DNA from: Baffinella frigidus
Taxonomy: Eukaryota; Cryptophyceae; Cryptomonadales; Baffinellaceae
Assembly (NCBI GenBank): GCA_026770585.1
Contig: MU646444.1
Coordinates: forward strand, 134,660 to 148,751
DNA length: 14,092 nt
Direction: 5' to 3'
Shown: positions 1-7,024 of the stretch, piece by piece
Layout: every line of letters starts with the position of its first letter
Position numbering within the stretch: the stretch's first letter is position 1
Notes under the pieces: model-generated
Seen by the model: only the letters and a program-made list of their open reading frames with translations
What the model was told of the DNA's origin: nothing
Database searches by the model: none
Program-made: the position numbers and the translations under genes

Positions 1-25
1 CGCCCGCTCCTGATCAACGAACCGA

Positions 26-76
26 GCTTCAGGCTTTGGATGTAGGGGTTAGGAAAGGTGTGGGAAAGCCTGAAGC
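26..76. repeat. Short inverted repeat
   Basis: GCTTCAGGCTTT (26-37) is matched by its inverse AAAGCCTGAAGC (65-76), giving 12-bp perfect arms around a 27-bp loop. It lies just left of the target-site duplication of the next element. It could be a small independent hairpin; no function is visible. Confidence 0.6.
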
Positions 77-81
77 CAACC

Positions 82-221
82 TTATCCGGGGAAACCTATT
101 TTTCTTTCATTTGATGGCTATTAAAATTACTACACAAGTTCTTTAATATTACTAGTAAGAACGAATTGTGTAGTAATTTTCGTTGCCATCAAATGAAAGA
201 AAAATAGGTTTCCCCGGATAA
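82..221. mobile_element. 140-bp foldback element, family A copy 1
   Basis: A near-complete palindrome. The outer arm starts TTATCCGGGGAAACC and ends with its inverse CCCCGGATAA. The inner core (about 117-187) carries the ACTACACA / TGTGTAGT inverted pair. The element is flanked by AACC on both sides (78-81 and 222-225), a 4-bp target-site duplication. It has no coding capacity, so it is a non-autonomous (MITE-like) DNA element. Copies of identical length are at 7367-7506 and 12659-12798. The open frame that crosses it on the minus strand is a shadow of the palindrome. Confidence 0.88.
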
Positions 222-229
222 AACCCCCG

Positions 230-425
230 AACCTCATAGGTTTTGGGTTTAGGCTTCCGGGGTTCGGGATTCGGGATTCGTGAACCACCGAACCCGCTCC
301 TGCAGATGAGAGGTTCAGGGTTCGGGATTCGGGGATCGGGATTCGGGTTTCAAAATTCAAAATTCGGGATTCGGGTTTCAAAGTTGGGGTTTTGGGATGC
401 GGGTTTGGGATTCGTGATCCTCCGC
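230..425. repeat. Degenerate GGGATTCGGG minisatellite
   Basis: Imperfect tandem units of about 7-14 bp based on GGGATTCGGG, GGGTTCGG and GGGTTTCAAA. Both strands are open over about 65-100 codons, with Pro/Asn/Arg/Ser-rich repeats on the minus strand. That is expected for an array of this kind and is not evidence for a gene. Confidence 0.7.
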
Positions 426-477
426 GCCTGCGCATAGCGTTTCGGCAGCAGGGATTCGGGACCTTCTCCTTAACCAG

Positions 478-560
478 GGGGGGGCTGGGCTTAACCCTAC
501 ACCTAAAACCTTGACCCGTAAACCCTAACCCGTAAATCCTAGACCCAAATGTCCAGGAGA
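478..560. repeat. Dispersed repeat R, copy 1
   Basis: The stretch reads GGGCTTAACCCTACACCT, then ACCCGTAAACCC, TAGACCCAAATGTCCAGG and CAGGGTCGG. It recurs at 2054-2160, and its right half recurs at 2320-2390, each with about 10-20 percent change. It contains telomere-like CCCTAAA variants. Identity unknown. Confidence 0.65.
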
Positions 561-606
561 GGAGACAGGGTCGGATGGCCGGACACGATTTTGAAAAAGA
601 CTTAAA

Positions 607-720
607 ACCCTAAACCCTTAAGTGGGCGTTGGGGAGTAAGTTAAGTGGGCGTTGGGGAGTTACCCTTAAGTGGGCGTTGGGGAGTAACCCTAAACCCTTA
701 AGTGGGCGTTGGGGGAGTAC
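607..720 (+). repeat. Tandem repeat, AAGTGGGCGTTGGGGAGT unit
   Basis: Four copies of AAGTGGGCGTTGGGGAGT are separated by short spacers of telomere-like TAACCCTAAACCCTT. Spacer length varies between copies, so the array is a hybrid of a telomere-like 7-mer and an inserted unit. Confidence 0.75.
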
Positions 721-763
721 AGCTACGCGACTACTCACGCAGCGGGCTACGCTGAGTTTTGTG

Positions 764-883
764 GTTTATGGTTTGGGGTGTATGGTGTATGGTGTATGGT
801 GTATGGTGTATGGTGTATGGTGTATGGTGTATGGTGTATGGTTTATGGTCTATGGATTATGGCTTATGGTTTATGGTTTATAG
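764..883. repeat. TATGGTG 7-mer microsatellite
   Basis: At least eight perfect TATGGTG units run from about 781 to 840, then decay into TATGGTT/TATGGCT variants. All three + strand frames stay open and read repeats of Met-Val-Tyr-Gly-Val-Trp-Cys type. This is a by-product of a 7-bp period and not a gene. Confidence 0.9.
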
Positions 884-1050
884 GGATTTTCTGCTCAGGT
901 CTAAGCCATTTCCCGTGACCTTATTCGTAGGAACCCCCCCTATGTCCCTACGGATTGCCTACCAGTAGGGTCCTAGGTCGTATCGCTTCAGGGTGGTTCA
1001 AAATCGCTTCGAACTCCGCTGAGTGGGTTGACTAATCCCCACGCTTCATG
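884..1050. other. No gene seen; GTAGG/CCTAGG relic
   Basis: Nothing coding is visible. The part at about 926-976 (CGTAGGAACC, CCTACGG, GTAGGGTCCTAGG) resembles the CCTACGGTAGG module found in hairpins at 3644, 9035 and 9829, so it may be a decayed copy. Confidence 0.35.
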
Positions 1051-1219
1051 GTAGAGCGCTTGCGGGAAAACTTGGCCGATTTCAAAGAGAAATGTTCTCA
1101 GAAATTCAGAGCTTTTGTACCAGGACGTGACATGAAACCGGTCCGTCTAAACAATTCTGGTACAAATTCTGGAAACATTTCTCATTGAAATCGGCCAAGT
1201 TTTCCCGCAAGCGCTCTAC
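1051..1219. mobile_element. 169-bp foldback element
   Basis: Outer arms start GTAGAGCGCTTGCGGGAAAA and end in the inverse, matching over about 46 bp (1051-1096 against about 1172-1219) with only one or two gaps. A second inner pair, TTTGTACCAG and CTGGTACAAA, continues the symmetry. The centre is about 35 bp. No coding capacity. No clear target duplication was found. Only this copy is in the window. Confidence 0.8.
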
Positions 1220-1342
1220 AAACCCTACCCGGGGTTCATCCCCACACAAGTAATAATTAATAAGTTGATAAACACGATAGCTTCACGCTAGGGGGGCAGA
1301 TGCGACGAGACCACAGGGCTCAAGCAGCCCGCTACCACCCTC
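1220..1342. other. Unassigned spacer
   Basis: Mixed-composition DNA with an AT-rich part near 1245-1275. No open frame, tandem structure or strong hairpin is visible. Confidence 0.4.
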
Positions 1343-1479
1343 ATCTCAACAAAAGTATTAATCAATTGCTTTTGGCGCAACGAAATTTACTACACAAATG
1401 CTGTACTCATACTTTTATGAACACACCGTGTAGTAATTTTCGTTGCCCAAAAGCAACTAATTAATATTTCTATGGAGAT
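1343..1479. mobile_element. 137-bp foldback element with the shared core
   Basis: Outer arms ATCTC...TATTAATCAATTGCTTTTGG and the inverse ending GGAGAT are unrelated to those of family A. The middle (1374-1447) carries the same core as family A, CAACGAAATTTACTACACA on the left and TGTAGTAATTTTCGTTG on the right. It is non-coding. It is one of the cases showing that core and outer arms are separable modules. Confidence 0.8.
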
Positions 1480-1500
1480 TAGGTTCGCACCACCTGCGTG

Positions 1501-1535
1501 GGTCAAACGCGTTTGACCAGTTCAGTCAACTGAAC
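1501..1535. repeat. Pair of short palindromes
   Basis: GGTCAAACGCGTTTGACC (1501-1518) is a perfect 18-bp palindrome. It is followed directly by GTTCAGT-CA-ACTGAAC (1520-1535). They may be protein-binding dyads or simply hairpin debris; no neighbouring gene supports a regulatory role. Confidence 0.55.
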
Positions 1536-1574
1536 AGTTCAGTCAACCGCACCGGGTCGGAGCGGAGACCCTTA

Positions 1575-1809
1575 TTGTAGATTTCGGGACCGCGCGGATT
1601 TTTTTGAGATCAGGTCGGGGGATCGGGGAACGGAAAAACGTGAAAATGAATCGAAAAGGTGTAATTTACGGGTGGGGGTCGCGATCTTGTCATCAAATCC
1701 ATGCGTAAGATTAATAAAACTTTAGATGGACGTAAAAATCTCCGCGATTTCCCCATTTTTTTAGATCCTCCGACCCGAAGTGAAATCCGCGCGGTCCCGA
1801 AATCTACAA
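1575..1809. mobile_element. 235-bp MITE with TA target duplication, family B copy 1
   Basis: Perfect terminal inverted repeats of 27 bp begin TTGTAGATTTCGGGACCGCG. They are bordered by TA at 1573-1574 and 1810-1811, so the TA duplication extends the symmetry to 29 bp. The inside is non-coding. A second copy of 236 bp at 9462-9697 has the same ends, also with TA. Length, TIRs and TA duplication fit a non-autonomous Tc1/mariner-type element, an inference from family knowledge. Confidence 0.9.
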
Positions 1810-1811
1810 TA

Positions 1812-1981
1812 CATACCCTTCATCGTTTTTTTATAAAATAAATAAATACATTTTAACAAATGAACCCACAAGAAGGACAAGTAACAAGAGAAAAAGAAAC
1901 TATAAATAAATTAATTGCTAACCCCCAGCCCCTGAGGGGTCTTGTGCCGATCAGGACCCTCTAGTGAGGAGGGTCCGCCCC
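1812..1981. other. AT-rich spacer with small hairpins
   Basis: Very AT-rich from about 1818 to 1920, with A-rich purine tracts. GACCCTC...GAGGGTC near 1957-1976 and CCCCTGAGGGG near 1930 are small dyads. No reading frame of note. Confidence 0.45.
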
Positions 1982-1992
1982 AACCCTCCACC

Positions 1993-2044
<52 letters not shown>

Positions 2045-2054
2045 GCCCTCAACC
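1982..2054. repeat. CCCTCAA 7-mer array (telomere-like)
   Basis: About eight tandem CCCTCAA units with two variants. The unit differs by one base from the plant-type telomere unit CCCTAAA. Confidence 0.85.
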
Positions 2055-2160
2055 AGGGGAAGACCGGGCTTAACCCTACACCTAAAACCTTAATCCGTAC
2101 ACTCCAACCAGTAAACCCTAGACCCAAATATCCAGGGTAGCAGACCGGGTCGGAGCGGAG
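2055..2160. repeat. Dispersed repeat R, copy 2
   Basis: Matches 478-560: GGGCTTAACCCTACACCT, then TAGACCCAAATATCCAGG and a CCGGGTCGGAGCGGAGGGC tail. The tail recurs on its own near 1551, 2214, 2360 and 7325. Confidence 0.7.
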
Positions 2161-2161
2161 G

Positions 2162-2180
2162 GCTCTCTCTCTCTCTCTCT
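2162..2180. repeat. CT microsatellite
   Basis: A run of about nine CT dinucleotides directly follows a CCGGGTCGGAGCGGAGGGC tail. Confidence 0.85.
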
Positions 2181-2248
2181 GAGTACTAAAGAAGAGAAGT
2201 TAAGTCAACCATACCGGGTCGGAGCGGAGGGCGGTGGTGTACAGCTCT

Positions 2249-2300
2249 GAGAGCGAGCGAGCGAGAGAGAGAGAGAGAGAGAGAGATAGAGAGAGAGAGA
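2249..2300. repeat. GA microsatellite
   Basis: GAGC repeats pass into about 20 GA dinucleotides with one interruption. It lies between two copies of the repeat R tail. Confidence 0.88.
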
Positions 2301-2319
2301 CTATGATGTGGCGGCAGAT

Positions 2320-2400
2320 CTGACCGTAAACCCTAGACCCAAATATCCAGGGCAGCAGACCGGGTCGGAGCGGAGGGCAGTGGTGTACAGCTCTGCCGCG
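2320..2400. repeat. Dispersed repeat R, copy 3 (right half)
   Basis: CCGTAAACCCTAGACCC, AAATATCCAGG and CCGGGTCGGAGCGGAGGGC are followed by GTGGTGTACAGCTCTG. The last part also follows the tail at 2231-2250, so the tail unit is duplicated in tandem around the GA run. Confidence 0.65.
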
Positions 2401-2568
2401 ACGTCGTAGTCCTCCCGCACCTATCTCGGGGTATGGGGGGTTAGGCTTCGGATGAAGTTCCGACGGAAAAAATCCGGTCGAAGGGTCGGCACTTATTTAA
2501 GTTGCAAATTAGTAAAATCTATGCATGATAAAGGGTGTTACATTGGGGATAGGTTAATTCCTCAACGT
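2401..2568. other. No feature seen
   Basis: No convincing frame, repeat or hairpin. The sequence joins the R repeat to the relic at 2569. Confidence 0.35.
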
Positions 2569-2655
2569 CCAAGAAGATGTCTTGGCATCGAGTAGTTGGC
2601 AATGAGTACCACGCATGTGAATGGACCGATCTGGGAAGCCCACTGTGTGGACTGC
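2569..2655 (-). repeat. Inverted relic of the 3245/3792 repeat
   Basis: AAGATGTCTTGGCATCGAG, GAGTACCACGCATG and CACTGTGTGGAC match the reverse complement of 3245-3381 and 3792-3926 at about 75-80 percent. In one frame the three copies read Asn-Gly-Pro-x-x-Glu-x-His-Cys-Val. It runs straight into the 114-bp tandem array. Confidence 0.55.
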
Positions 2656-3100
2656 GGAAACGACGATTCTCGAGTTGACAGCCTGGGTCTGTGGTGCACA
2701 TCCGTCAACTTTGGAGCAAAAAGGAGCCCGAGCGCGCCAAATGACCGTGCTCTTAGATCACGTTACCGGGTTGACAGACTATTCTCAAGTCAACATCCTG
2801 GGCCCGTGGTACAAATCCGTCAACTTTGGAGCGAAAAGGAGCCCAGCCACGCCAAATTACCGTGCTCTTAAAACCCATGTCGGGTTGACAGACTATTCTC
2901 AAGTCAACATCCTGGGCCCGTGGTACAAATCCGTCAACTTTGGAGCGAAAAAGAGCCCAGCCACGCCAAATTACCATGCTCTTAAAACCCACGTCGGGTT
3001 GACAGACTATTCTCAAGTCAACATCCTGGGTCCGTGGTACAAACCGGTCAACTTTGGAGCGAAAAGGGGCCCCGGGCGCGCCAAATTACCGTGCTCTTAA
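2621..3100 (+). CDS. Open frame across the 114-bp repeat, doubtful gene
   Basis: A 159-codon frame stays open because the tandem unit is 114 bp, a multiple of three, and reads a 38-residue repeat with motifs TDYSQVNILGPWYK and VNFGAKRSP. There is no signal peptide, membrane segment or domain that I recognise. The minus strand and another + frame are also open over much of the same DNA, and unit differences are too few to show codon-level selection. The start is simply the first ATG and no promoter is visible. It is probably a by-product of the repeat, or at best a fragment of a repeat-encoded protein. Confidence 0.15.
   Translation: MDRSGKPTVWTAETTILELTAWVCGAHPSTLEQKGARARQMTVLLDHVTGLTDYSQVNILGPWYKSVNFGAKRSPATPNYRALKTHVGLTDYSQVNILGPWYKSVNFGAKKSPATPNYHALKTHVGLTDYSQVNILGPWYKPVNFGAKRGPGRAKLPCS
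2657..3100 (+). repeat. 114-bp tandem repeat, about four units
   Basis: Unit starts at 2771, 2885 and 2999 give an exact 114-bp period. The first unit (about 2657-2770) is diverged and the last is short. Key parts are TTGACAGACTATTCTCAAG, CATCCTGGGCCCGTGGTAC and GTCAACTTTGGAGCGAAAAG. A diverged inverted copy of one unit lies at 5203-5285, so the unit also exists outside the array. Confidence 0.9.
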
Positions 3101-3140
3101 AGCAGGCGTAGCCGCACAACGCGTCGACGTTTTTCGGGGA

Positions 3141-3172
3141 GGTTGCCAGGACCTGCGAACAACCCGCGCCAC
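3141..3172 (+). repeat. Direct repeat copy 1
   Basis: GGTTGCCAGGACCTGCGAAC and the following CAACCCGCGCCAC are repeated without change at 3382-3413, 241 bp downstream. Confidence 0.85.
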
Positions 3173-3244
3173 GGTCAAGGCTTGAAATAGCGTAAATCGG
3201 CTTTAAAAGTCAGTGTGAACCACAGATTCTGTCATGTTCCGAGG

Positions 3245-3381
3245 TAAGATTCGTACAGGGAATAGGCATCGGTCACACAGTGGACTTCGCAGATGGGTCC
3301 ATTTATTTTCGTGGTACCAATCAAGAATGGCTCGGTACAAAGACATCTTGTCAACCGACATTTCGACCGGATGTTCGGTCC
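3245..3381 (-). repeat. Repeat S copy 1
   Basis: About 135 bp from CGTACAGGGAATAGGC through CACACAGTGGACTTCGCA to GACCGGATGTTCGGT. It matches 3792-3926 at roughly 88-90 percent in the same direction and 2569-2655 in the opposite direction. Minus-strand frames over both copies read similar peptides containing NGP and E-V-H-C-V, so it may be the remnant of a coding element. No known domain is recognised. Confidence 0.7.
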
Positions 3382-3413
3382 GGTTGCCAGGACCTGCGAA
3401 CAACCCGCGCCAC
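3382..3413 (+). repeat. Direct repeat copy 2
   Basis: Identical to 3141-3172; it abuts the end of repeat S copy 1. Confidence 0.85.
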
Positions 3414-3643
3414 TGTTGACTAATTCGCGGGCGTAGATGCAAAAAAAAACGGTTCCGGTTTTCCGCGCATGCCACACGCGCCACGTGAGTAAAAAAGAAC
3501 GGTTGACTACTGATTACTAACTGGTCAACCGCACTTTTAGTCAACAGGCGTGGGTGTTCGTCGACAGTGCTGACACGAGCAGCTATAGTACCAGGTCGGT
3601 GCGTAGAACAGGCAGGATTCTTACAGGGAATTCATAGGGAAAC

Positions 3644-3794
3644 TCCTGGAAAGTTCGGTAGTTTCCCTACGGATTTAGGTAGGACCTACCTACCGTAGGC
3701 CGTAGGGCTTCTATGACCAAAATATCCTAGGATTTTGGCCTACGGTAGGAGGTCCTAGGCAATGCCGTAGGAGAAACTACCGAACTTTCCAGGA
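3644..3794. mobile_element. 151-bp foldback with the CCTACGGTAGG module
   Basis: Outer arms TCCTGGAAAGTTCGGTAGTT and the inverse enclose CCTACGG / CCGTAGG and an inner module containing GGCCTACGGTAGGAGGTCC. That module recurs at 9035-9090 and 9829-9890. AGGATTCTTACA before the element and AGGATTTTTACA after it are similar and may mark its insertion into repeat S. Non-coding. Confidence 0.78.
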
Positions 3795-3926
3795 TTTTTA
3801 CAACTAGAATAGGCGTCGGCCACACAGTGGACTTCGCACATGGGTCCATTTATTTTCGTGGTACTAATTAATAATTGATCGGTACAAAGACATCTTATCA
3901 ACCGAGATTTCGACCGGATGTTCGGT
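3792..3926 (-). repeat. Repeat S copy 2
   Basis: Second copy of 3245-3381, sharing GGCCACACAGTGGACTTCGC and TCGACCGGATGTTCGGT. It begins where the foldback ends. Confidence 0.7.
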
Positions 3927-4076
3927 GGAAATTTCCTTCGAAACACACTGTCGCAGGTTTGAGAGCAACAAAGAAGAAAAAGGACCGGAGAAACCTCTGA
4001 TTAGCAGTCGTCTAGCACTACCTCCCTAAATCTAGGCCCTCCACAAATGTCTTTTAGTGGGGGCTTTTGTACTTCA
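3927..4076. other. No feature seen
   Basis: No frame, tandem structure or dyad that stands out. Confidence 0.35.
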
Positions 4077-4282
4077 ACTCGAGAATGCTATGGGATCCTA
4101 TTTACATGTGGGGTTGTAAATATTTGTACCAGGATAAGGTCAAGTAACCTCCTGACTGTGTAATTTGAGCAGAGTCACGTATTCAAAGTCAACTTGCCTT
4201 GAGGAAATTCAACTTAAGGACACAAATTCGCACTTTTAAAAGCACGTCGGTTTTAAATAGGCCCCTCTAGCGTTCTCGTGTG
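4077..4282. mobile_element. MITE family C, diverged copy 1
   Basis: Imperfect terminal inverted repeats: CTCGAGAATGCTA at the left and TAGCGTTCTCGTG at the right, continued by CCTATTT / AAATAGG. Inside, GTACCAGGATAAGG and GCACTTTTAAAAGCAC match family C copies at 9217-9406 and 11899-12057, while the middle is strongly diverged. About 205 bp and non-coding. Confidence 0.7.
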
Positions 4283-4548
4283 GTTGGAGGTCCTGCACTA
4301 CTTTTTTTTGCGGCGAGCCCCGTTTGACTGAGGAAGAGAAAAAAAATCTCCCAAGGAAATAAAAGAGTCATTTATTCCTAGGACCCACCGGTAGGAAATC
4401 CCTGGGGACCCAGGAATTTGCTATGGGAGATCGGGACGTGAAGTCGAGAGATTCCTCCGCCTTAGGTGCAAATTACTAAGGGAGAAAACCCCGATTTAAG
4501 ATGCTTCGGGTTGCTGGTGGTAGCGTCTAGCGTGCCGCCTCCTCCTTT
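4283..4548. other. Spacer with a GGCGAGCCC relic and small dyads
   Basis: GGCGAGCCCCGTTTGACTG near 4312 resembles the right end of the element at 6864-7023. CCTAGGACCCACCGGTAGG near 4378 is a short CCTAGG/GTAGG dyad like those in the foldbacks. No gene seen. Confidence 0.35.
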
Positions 4549-4693
4549 CTAGCTCTGCCTCAGTTAATCTGGTCTCTTCAAAATGAGGACACCGGAAGTT
4601 GATTCCCCTATTTTGCGGTATAAATCCGTCAACTTTTGGTGTGATTTTTTTTGGTGTGAAAACGAGCAGTCACCCCGACTGAGGCAGAGCTAG
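4549..4693. mobile_element. 145-bp element with 16-bp perfect TIRs
   Basis: CTAGCTCTGCCTCAGT (4549-4564) is matched exactly by ACTGAGGCAGAGCTAG (4678-4693). The inside is non-coding and includes TCCGTCAACTTTTGG, related to the 114-bp unit. ACTGAGGCAGAG recurs alone at 5288, and CAGGCAGAGCTAG near 7250. No clear target duplication. Confidence 0.72.
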
Positions 4694-4932
4694 CCTTCCT
4701 GCAACGAGCTACGCGGGAGAGCTACATGTCATTTTACGCCCTGCGTCCATCTATTATTTTCCCTTGAAATCGGCAAAAGTTGCCGGAAATACCCACAAAT
4801 AATTGACTTTGACGGAAAAGGAACCGCAGGATATGTTTGAAATGGCTCCAAGAACCCATCTAGCCCTCCCCCGTAGAGCTGCAAGCTCCCGACGACAAAT
4901 GGTCAGAAATGTAGCTCTGTCTCAGAGGGTGG
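4694..4932. other. No gene seen
   Basis: Unique-looking DNA. A short + frame starts at 4803 but runs into the palindrome, and most of its length is explained by that. Confidence 0.35.
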
Positions 4933-5157
4933 TCAAGGAGAACCTCGTGATTTTCTGGCCTTCAAAACAGGGCGATTTTAGGGCCAGAATTCTCGCCGTC
5001 CCTTGCCGGAAATTCTGGCCCTAGGCGTAGAGAGACTCAAACGGCTGCAATTGAGTCCTTCTACGCCCAGGGCCAGATTTCTCGGCAGAGACGACGAGAA
5101 TTCTGGCCCTAAAATCGCCCTGTTTAAAAGGCCAGAAAATCACGAGGTTCTCCTTGA
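4933..5157. repeat. 225-bp near-perfect palindrome
   Basis: Left arm 4933-5040 and right arm 5051-5157 face each other about a centre near 5045. Arms begin TCAAGGAGAACCTCGTGATT, and the tip is GACTCAA / TTGAGTC around 10 bases. Mismatches are few and lie mostly in the inner half. Because of the symmetry both strands read the same peptide (ENLVIFWPFKQGDFRARIL, on + with FWPS), so open frames at 4803-5024, 5003-5269 and the minus strand are shadows. Likely a foldback element; it could form a stable hairpin if transcribed. Confidence 0.9.
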
Positions 5158-5202
5158 TAATTGGCCGCCCTCTCTCCGTCTGATTCGGTCTCACCAATAT
5201 GG

Positions 5203-5285
5203 GGAGTCCAGGCCCTTTCTCGCTGCAAAGTCGACAAATTTGTACTACGAACAAAGAACGTCAACTTGAGAATCGTCGGTCAAGC
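5203..5285 (-). repeat. Inverted relic of the 114-bp unit
   Basis: CTCGCTGCAAAGTCGAC, AAATTTGTACTACGA and GTCAACTTGAGAATCGTC match the reverse complement of the 114-bp unit (CTCCAAAGTTGAC, ATTTGTACCACG, GTTGACTTGAGAATAGTC). It ends at ACTGAGGCAGAG, a TIR-like sequence. Confidence 0.6.
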
Positions 5286-5890
5286 CGACTGAGGCAGAGA
5301 TGGGAAGCGGCACCTGCTTGTAACGATCCTCCTGCTCGCTCCGTTCCCGGCGCTCCGAGCGCCCAGGATTCGCGTCAAGAGCCGACGCGAACCGCTTGCC
5401 CCACTGCGACACTGGAGCCCCACCCCGCGGCGCCGCCTTCTTCTCGCCTCCCTCCTGCGCCGCAAGCCCCAGCGCTCCGTGCCGCCGCAGTGACACCCTG
5501 CCGGCTGCCAGCCCCAGCGGTGCGAAAGCCTCGCCTGCGGAGGTCCTTGATGACTCGCGAGACAATGGGCACAGAACAGAGACAAGGATGGGCCAAAGAG
5601 GGCGGGCTTAACAAATGGAAGGGGCCGGATCTGTGGTAGCACGGGCAGAACACAGAGGAAGGGTCACCGGGATCATAGATGGAAGTCGGCACTTTCAGGT
5701 TTTCAGGAGATGGACATCGGCAAAGGGCACGGACCCGCGGGCAGGAGCACGAGCGCGAGCGCCAGAAGCGCCGCATGCGATACTCCCCCGGAGACCATGC
5801 TGGCTGCTCAAGAGGCCCCCCTGCCACGCGTCTCGGAACCAGATCTCCGGGGGAAGAGGAGTTCCCGCCGACAAATCACGGATATTGCTT

Positions 5891-5949
5891 GAGCCTTTTC
5901 CTTCGGGTGAGCCTCGATATTCGAGGCTCACAGGCAAGAAAAGGCTCAT
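5891..5949. repeat. Nested perfect hairpins
   Basis: TGAGCCTCGA-TAT-TCGAGGCTCA is a perfect 10-bp hairpin with a 3-base loop. It is enclosed by GAGCCTTTTC and GAAAAGGCTC. The nested design resembles the larger foldbacks on a small scale. Confidence 0.75.
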
Positions 5950-6321
5950 GATCCATCCTCCATTTGAAGCACTTTCGAAAAGCCATATTTTTGGGGGGGT
6001 TGGCGTTGGAGCCATTGGTCAGAATATACGAATTCTGTTTAAATCCCAGTTTTAGCAGCATCCTCTGAGGAGGCGTCGCGATGTCCTCCTCAGATGTCGA
6101 TGTCCCGGGCGGCCAGGTGCAGCTCCCTCCCTGCCTCTCCATAACGCTCTCCGCGCTCGCCACACGTGCCACCCCGGTGCCCGGTTCCCTGGCGCGCGCG
6201 CCTCCCTTGGTGCGGTTGTGAGCCAATCACGGCCCTTTGGCGAGGAGGTCCAGCCGCGCTGCTGGGAGGCGGGGCGAGAGTGCCGGGGGGGCGTTGCGTT
6301 GCCCGTCCTGTTCGTCGCCAG

Positions 6322-6446
6322 TTCCCGGCTATGGTTGTTGACCTGCTCCATGCGCGCCCCTCCCCCTCAAAATATGCAGCCCCTACTTTTGCTGACCTGT
6401 GCAAACCGAGTGCATGGAGCCAAGGGAGGGAGCGGGCAGGGAAGGC
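6322..6446 (+). CDS. Possible internal exon
   Basis: A CAG preceded by CGTCCTGTTCGTCGC ends at 6321 and a GTGAGT donor starts at 6447. The 125 nt between are open in two of three frames; one reads MVVDLLHARPSPSKYAAP and FADLCKP. No domain is recognised and no transcript evidence exists. Listed because the borders look like splice sites. Confidence 0.15.
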
Positions 6447-6668
6447 GTGAGTTTGTCCTGCGGTGGCTGATGCGGGCGAACGCGTGCAGGTGGTGGGGCA
6501 GGACATTCGTTCAAGCGCGGGGCTCCGGGTGGTGATGGCGCAGGGGTGAGCTTGCTGCCCGTTGCGCTCTGCTTCCTCATTCGCGATGCCCAAGCTTTTT
6601 GCGCCCCCCCTCCCCCCCGCTCCCAGTCCGGCACCTGACGCCGCTCCTCGCGAACCGCGGTGGTGCAG

Positions 6669-6734
6669 GTTCAAGGACAACGGGAGCGGGACCATCTCAG
6701 CGACGCACGCCAACGGGGGTTACTGCTCTGTCCG
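6669..6734 (+). CDS. Exon-like piece, FKDNGSGT motif
   Basis: After GGTGCAG the frame G|TTC-AAG-GAC-AAC reads FKDNGSGTISATHANGGYCS, up to a possible GT donor at 6735. The pattern F-x-D-N-G-x-G-T...A-N-G-x-Y resembles a beta-trefoil (fascin-like) strand pair, a weak family inference. The start GTTCAAGGACAACGGGA also resembles the GTGGGACAACGGGA modules at 7822, 7998 and 8224, in the same phase after CAG. What follows is telomere-like CACACCC/CCCTACACC DNA, as with other exon-like pieces here. Confidence 0.3.
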
Positions 6735-6863
6735 GTCAGCAGCCCCCAAAACCCCACACCCCACACCCTGAACCCTACACCCCAAACCTGAAAACGCTCA
6801 ACTGAAAACCCCCACATCGAAAACGCTCTACACTCCGGACGGTCCGCAGCTTCCACCTAGCGC
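6735..6863. repeat. Telomere-like CCCCACA/CCCTACA tract
   Basis: Degenerate 7-mers ACCCCACACCCC, ACCCTACACCCC and AACCTGAAAACG run to about 6830. It would be intronic if the exon-like piece before it is real. Confidence 0.55.
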
Positions 6864-7023
6864 TGCCTGAAAAAACTGGGCTCGCCATAGAAGCATTTTT
6901 TCGCCACCCAACTCTTGCCTGAAAAAAAACTGGGCTCCCCATACAAGCGTTTTTAGGTGCCCTTTTGTACTATATCTCCTGCTCTAAATATTTTTTTCTG
7001 GCGAGCCCGGTTTTACCCAGGCA
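6864..7023. mobile_element. 160-bp element with GGCTCGCC ends
   Basis: The left end TGCCTGAAAAAACTGGGCTC plus GCC faces the right end GGCGAGCCCGGTTTTACCC plus AGGCA. The left end is duplicated in tandem at 6916-6954 with the following CCATACAAGC. A relic of the right end is at about 4312. Non-coding. Confidence 0.6.
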
Positions 7024-7024
7024 G

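Larger units (their letters stand above)
5286..6760. other. GC-rich low-repeat region, possible exonic DNA
   Basis: This is the longest stretch without mobile elements and is clearly richer in GC than its neighbours. Many frames are open by chance, the longest being 6090-6713 on the minus strand (207 codons, Arg/Ala/Gly/Pro-rich, no domain seen). Others are 5199-5639 and 5615-6055 on + and 5375-5827 on minus. None shows a recognisable motif and they overlap each other, so I assign no gene. GTGAGT at 6447, GTGAGC at 6546 and pyrimidine tracts before AG suggest spliced + strand genes. Confidence 0.4.

Noticed and set aside
709-968. Three parallel frames with Trp-Cys-Met-Val-Tyr-Gly repeats
   Set aside because: Direct translation of the TATGGTG microsatellite.
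960-1030. tRNA gene suggested by GGTTCAAAATCGC and CTTCGAACTCC
   Set aside because: No A-box partner and no cloverleaf could be drawn around these strings.
2657-3100. CRISPR array
   Set aside because: The 114-bp units are contiguous with no unique spacers, and the genome context is eukaryotic.
4803-5269. Two + frames and a minus frame with the shared peptide ENLVIFWP
   Set aside because: The repeated peptide is produced by the palindrome, which reads the same from both strands.
5199-6226. Overlapping 100-150 codon frames on both strands
   Set aside because: They overlap each other in conflicting frames, show no domain, and are expected where stop codons are rare. I describe the region but assign no gene.
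6090-6713. 207-codon minus-strand open frame
   Set aside because: Longest frame in the window, but it lies in GC-rich DNA where several frames are open at once, its composition is Arg/Ala/Gly/Pro-rich without any motif, and the + strand has better splice-like signals.
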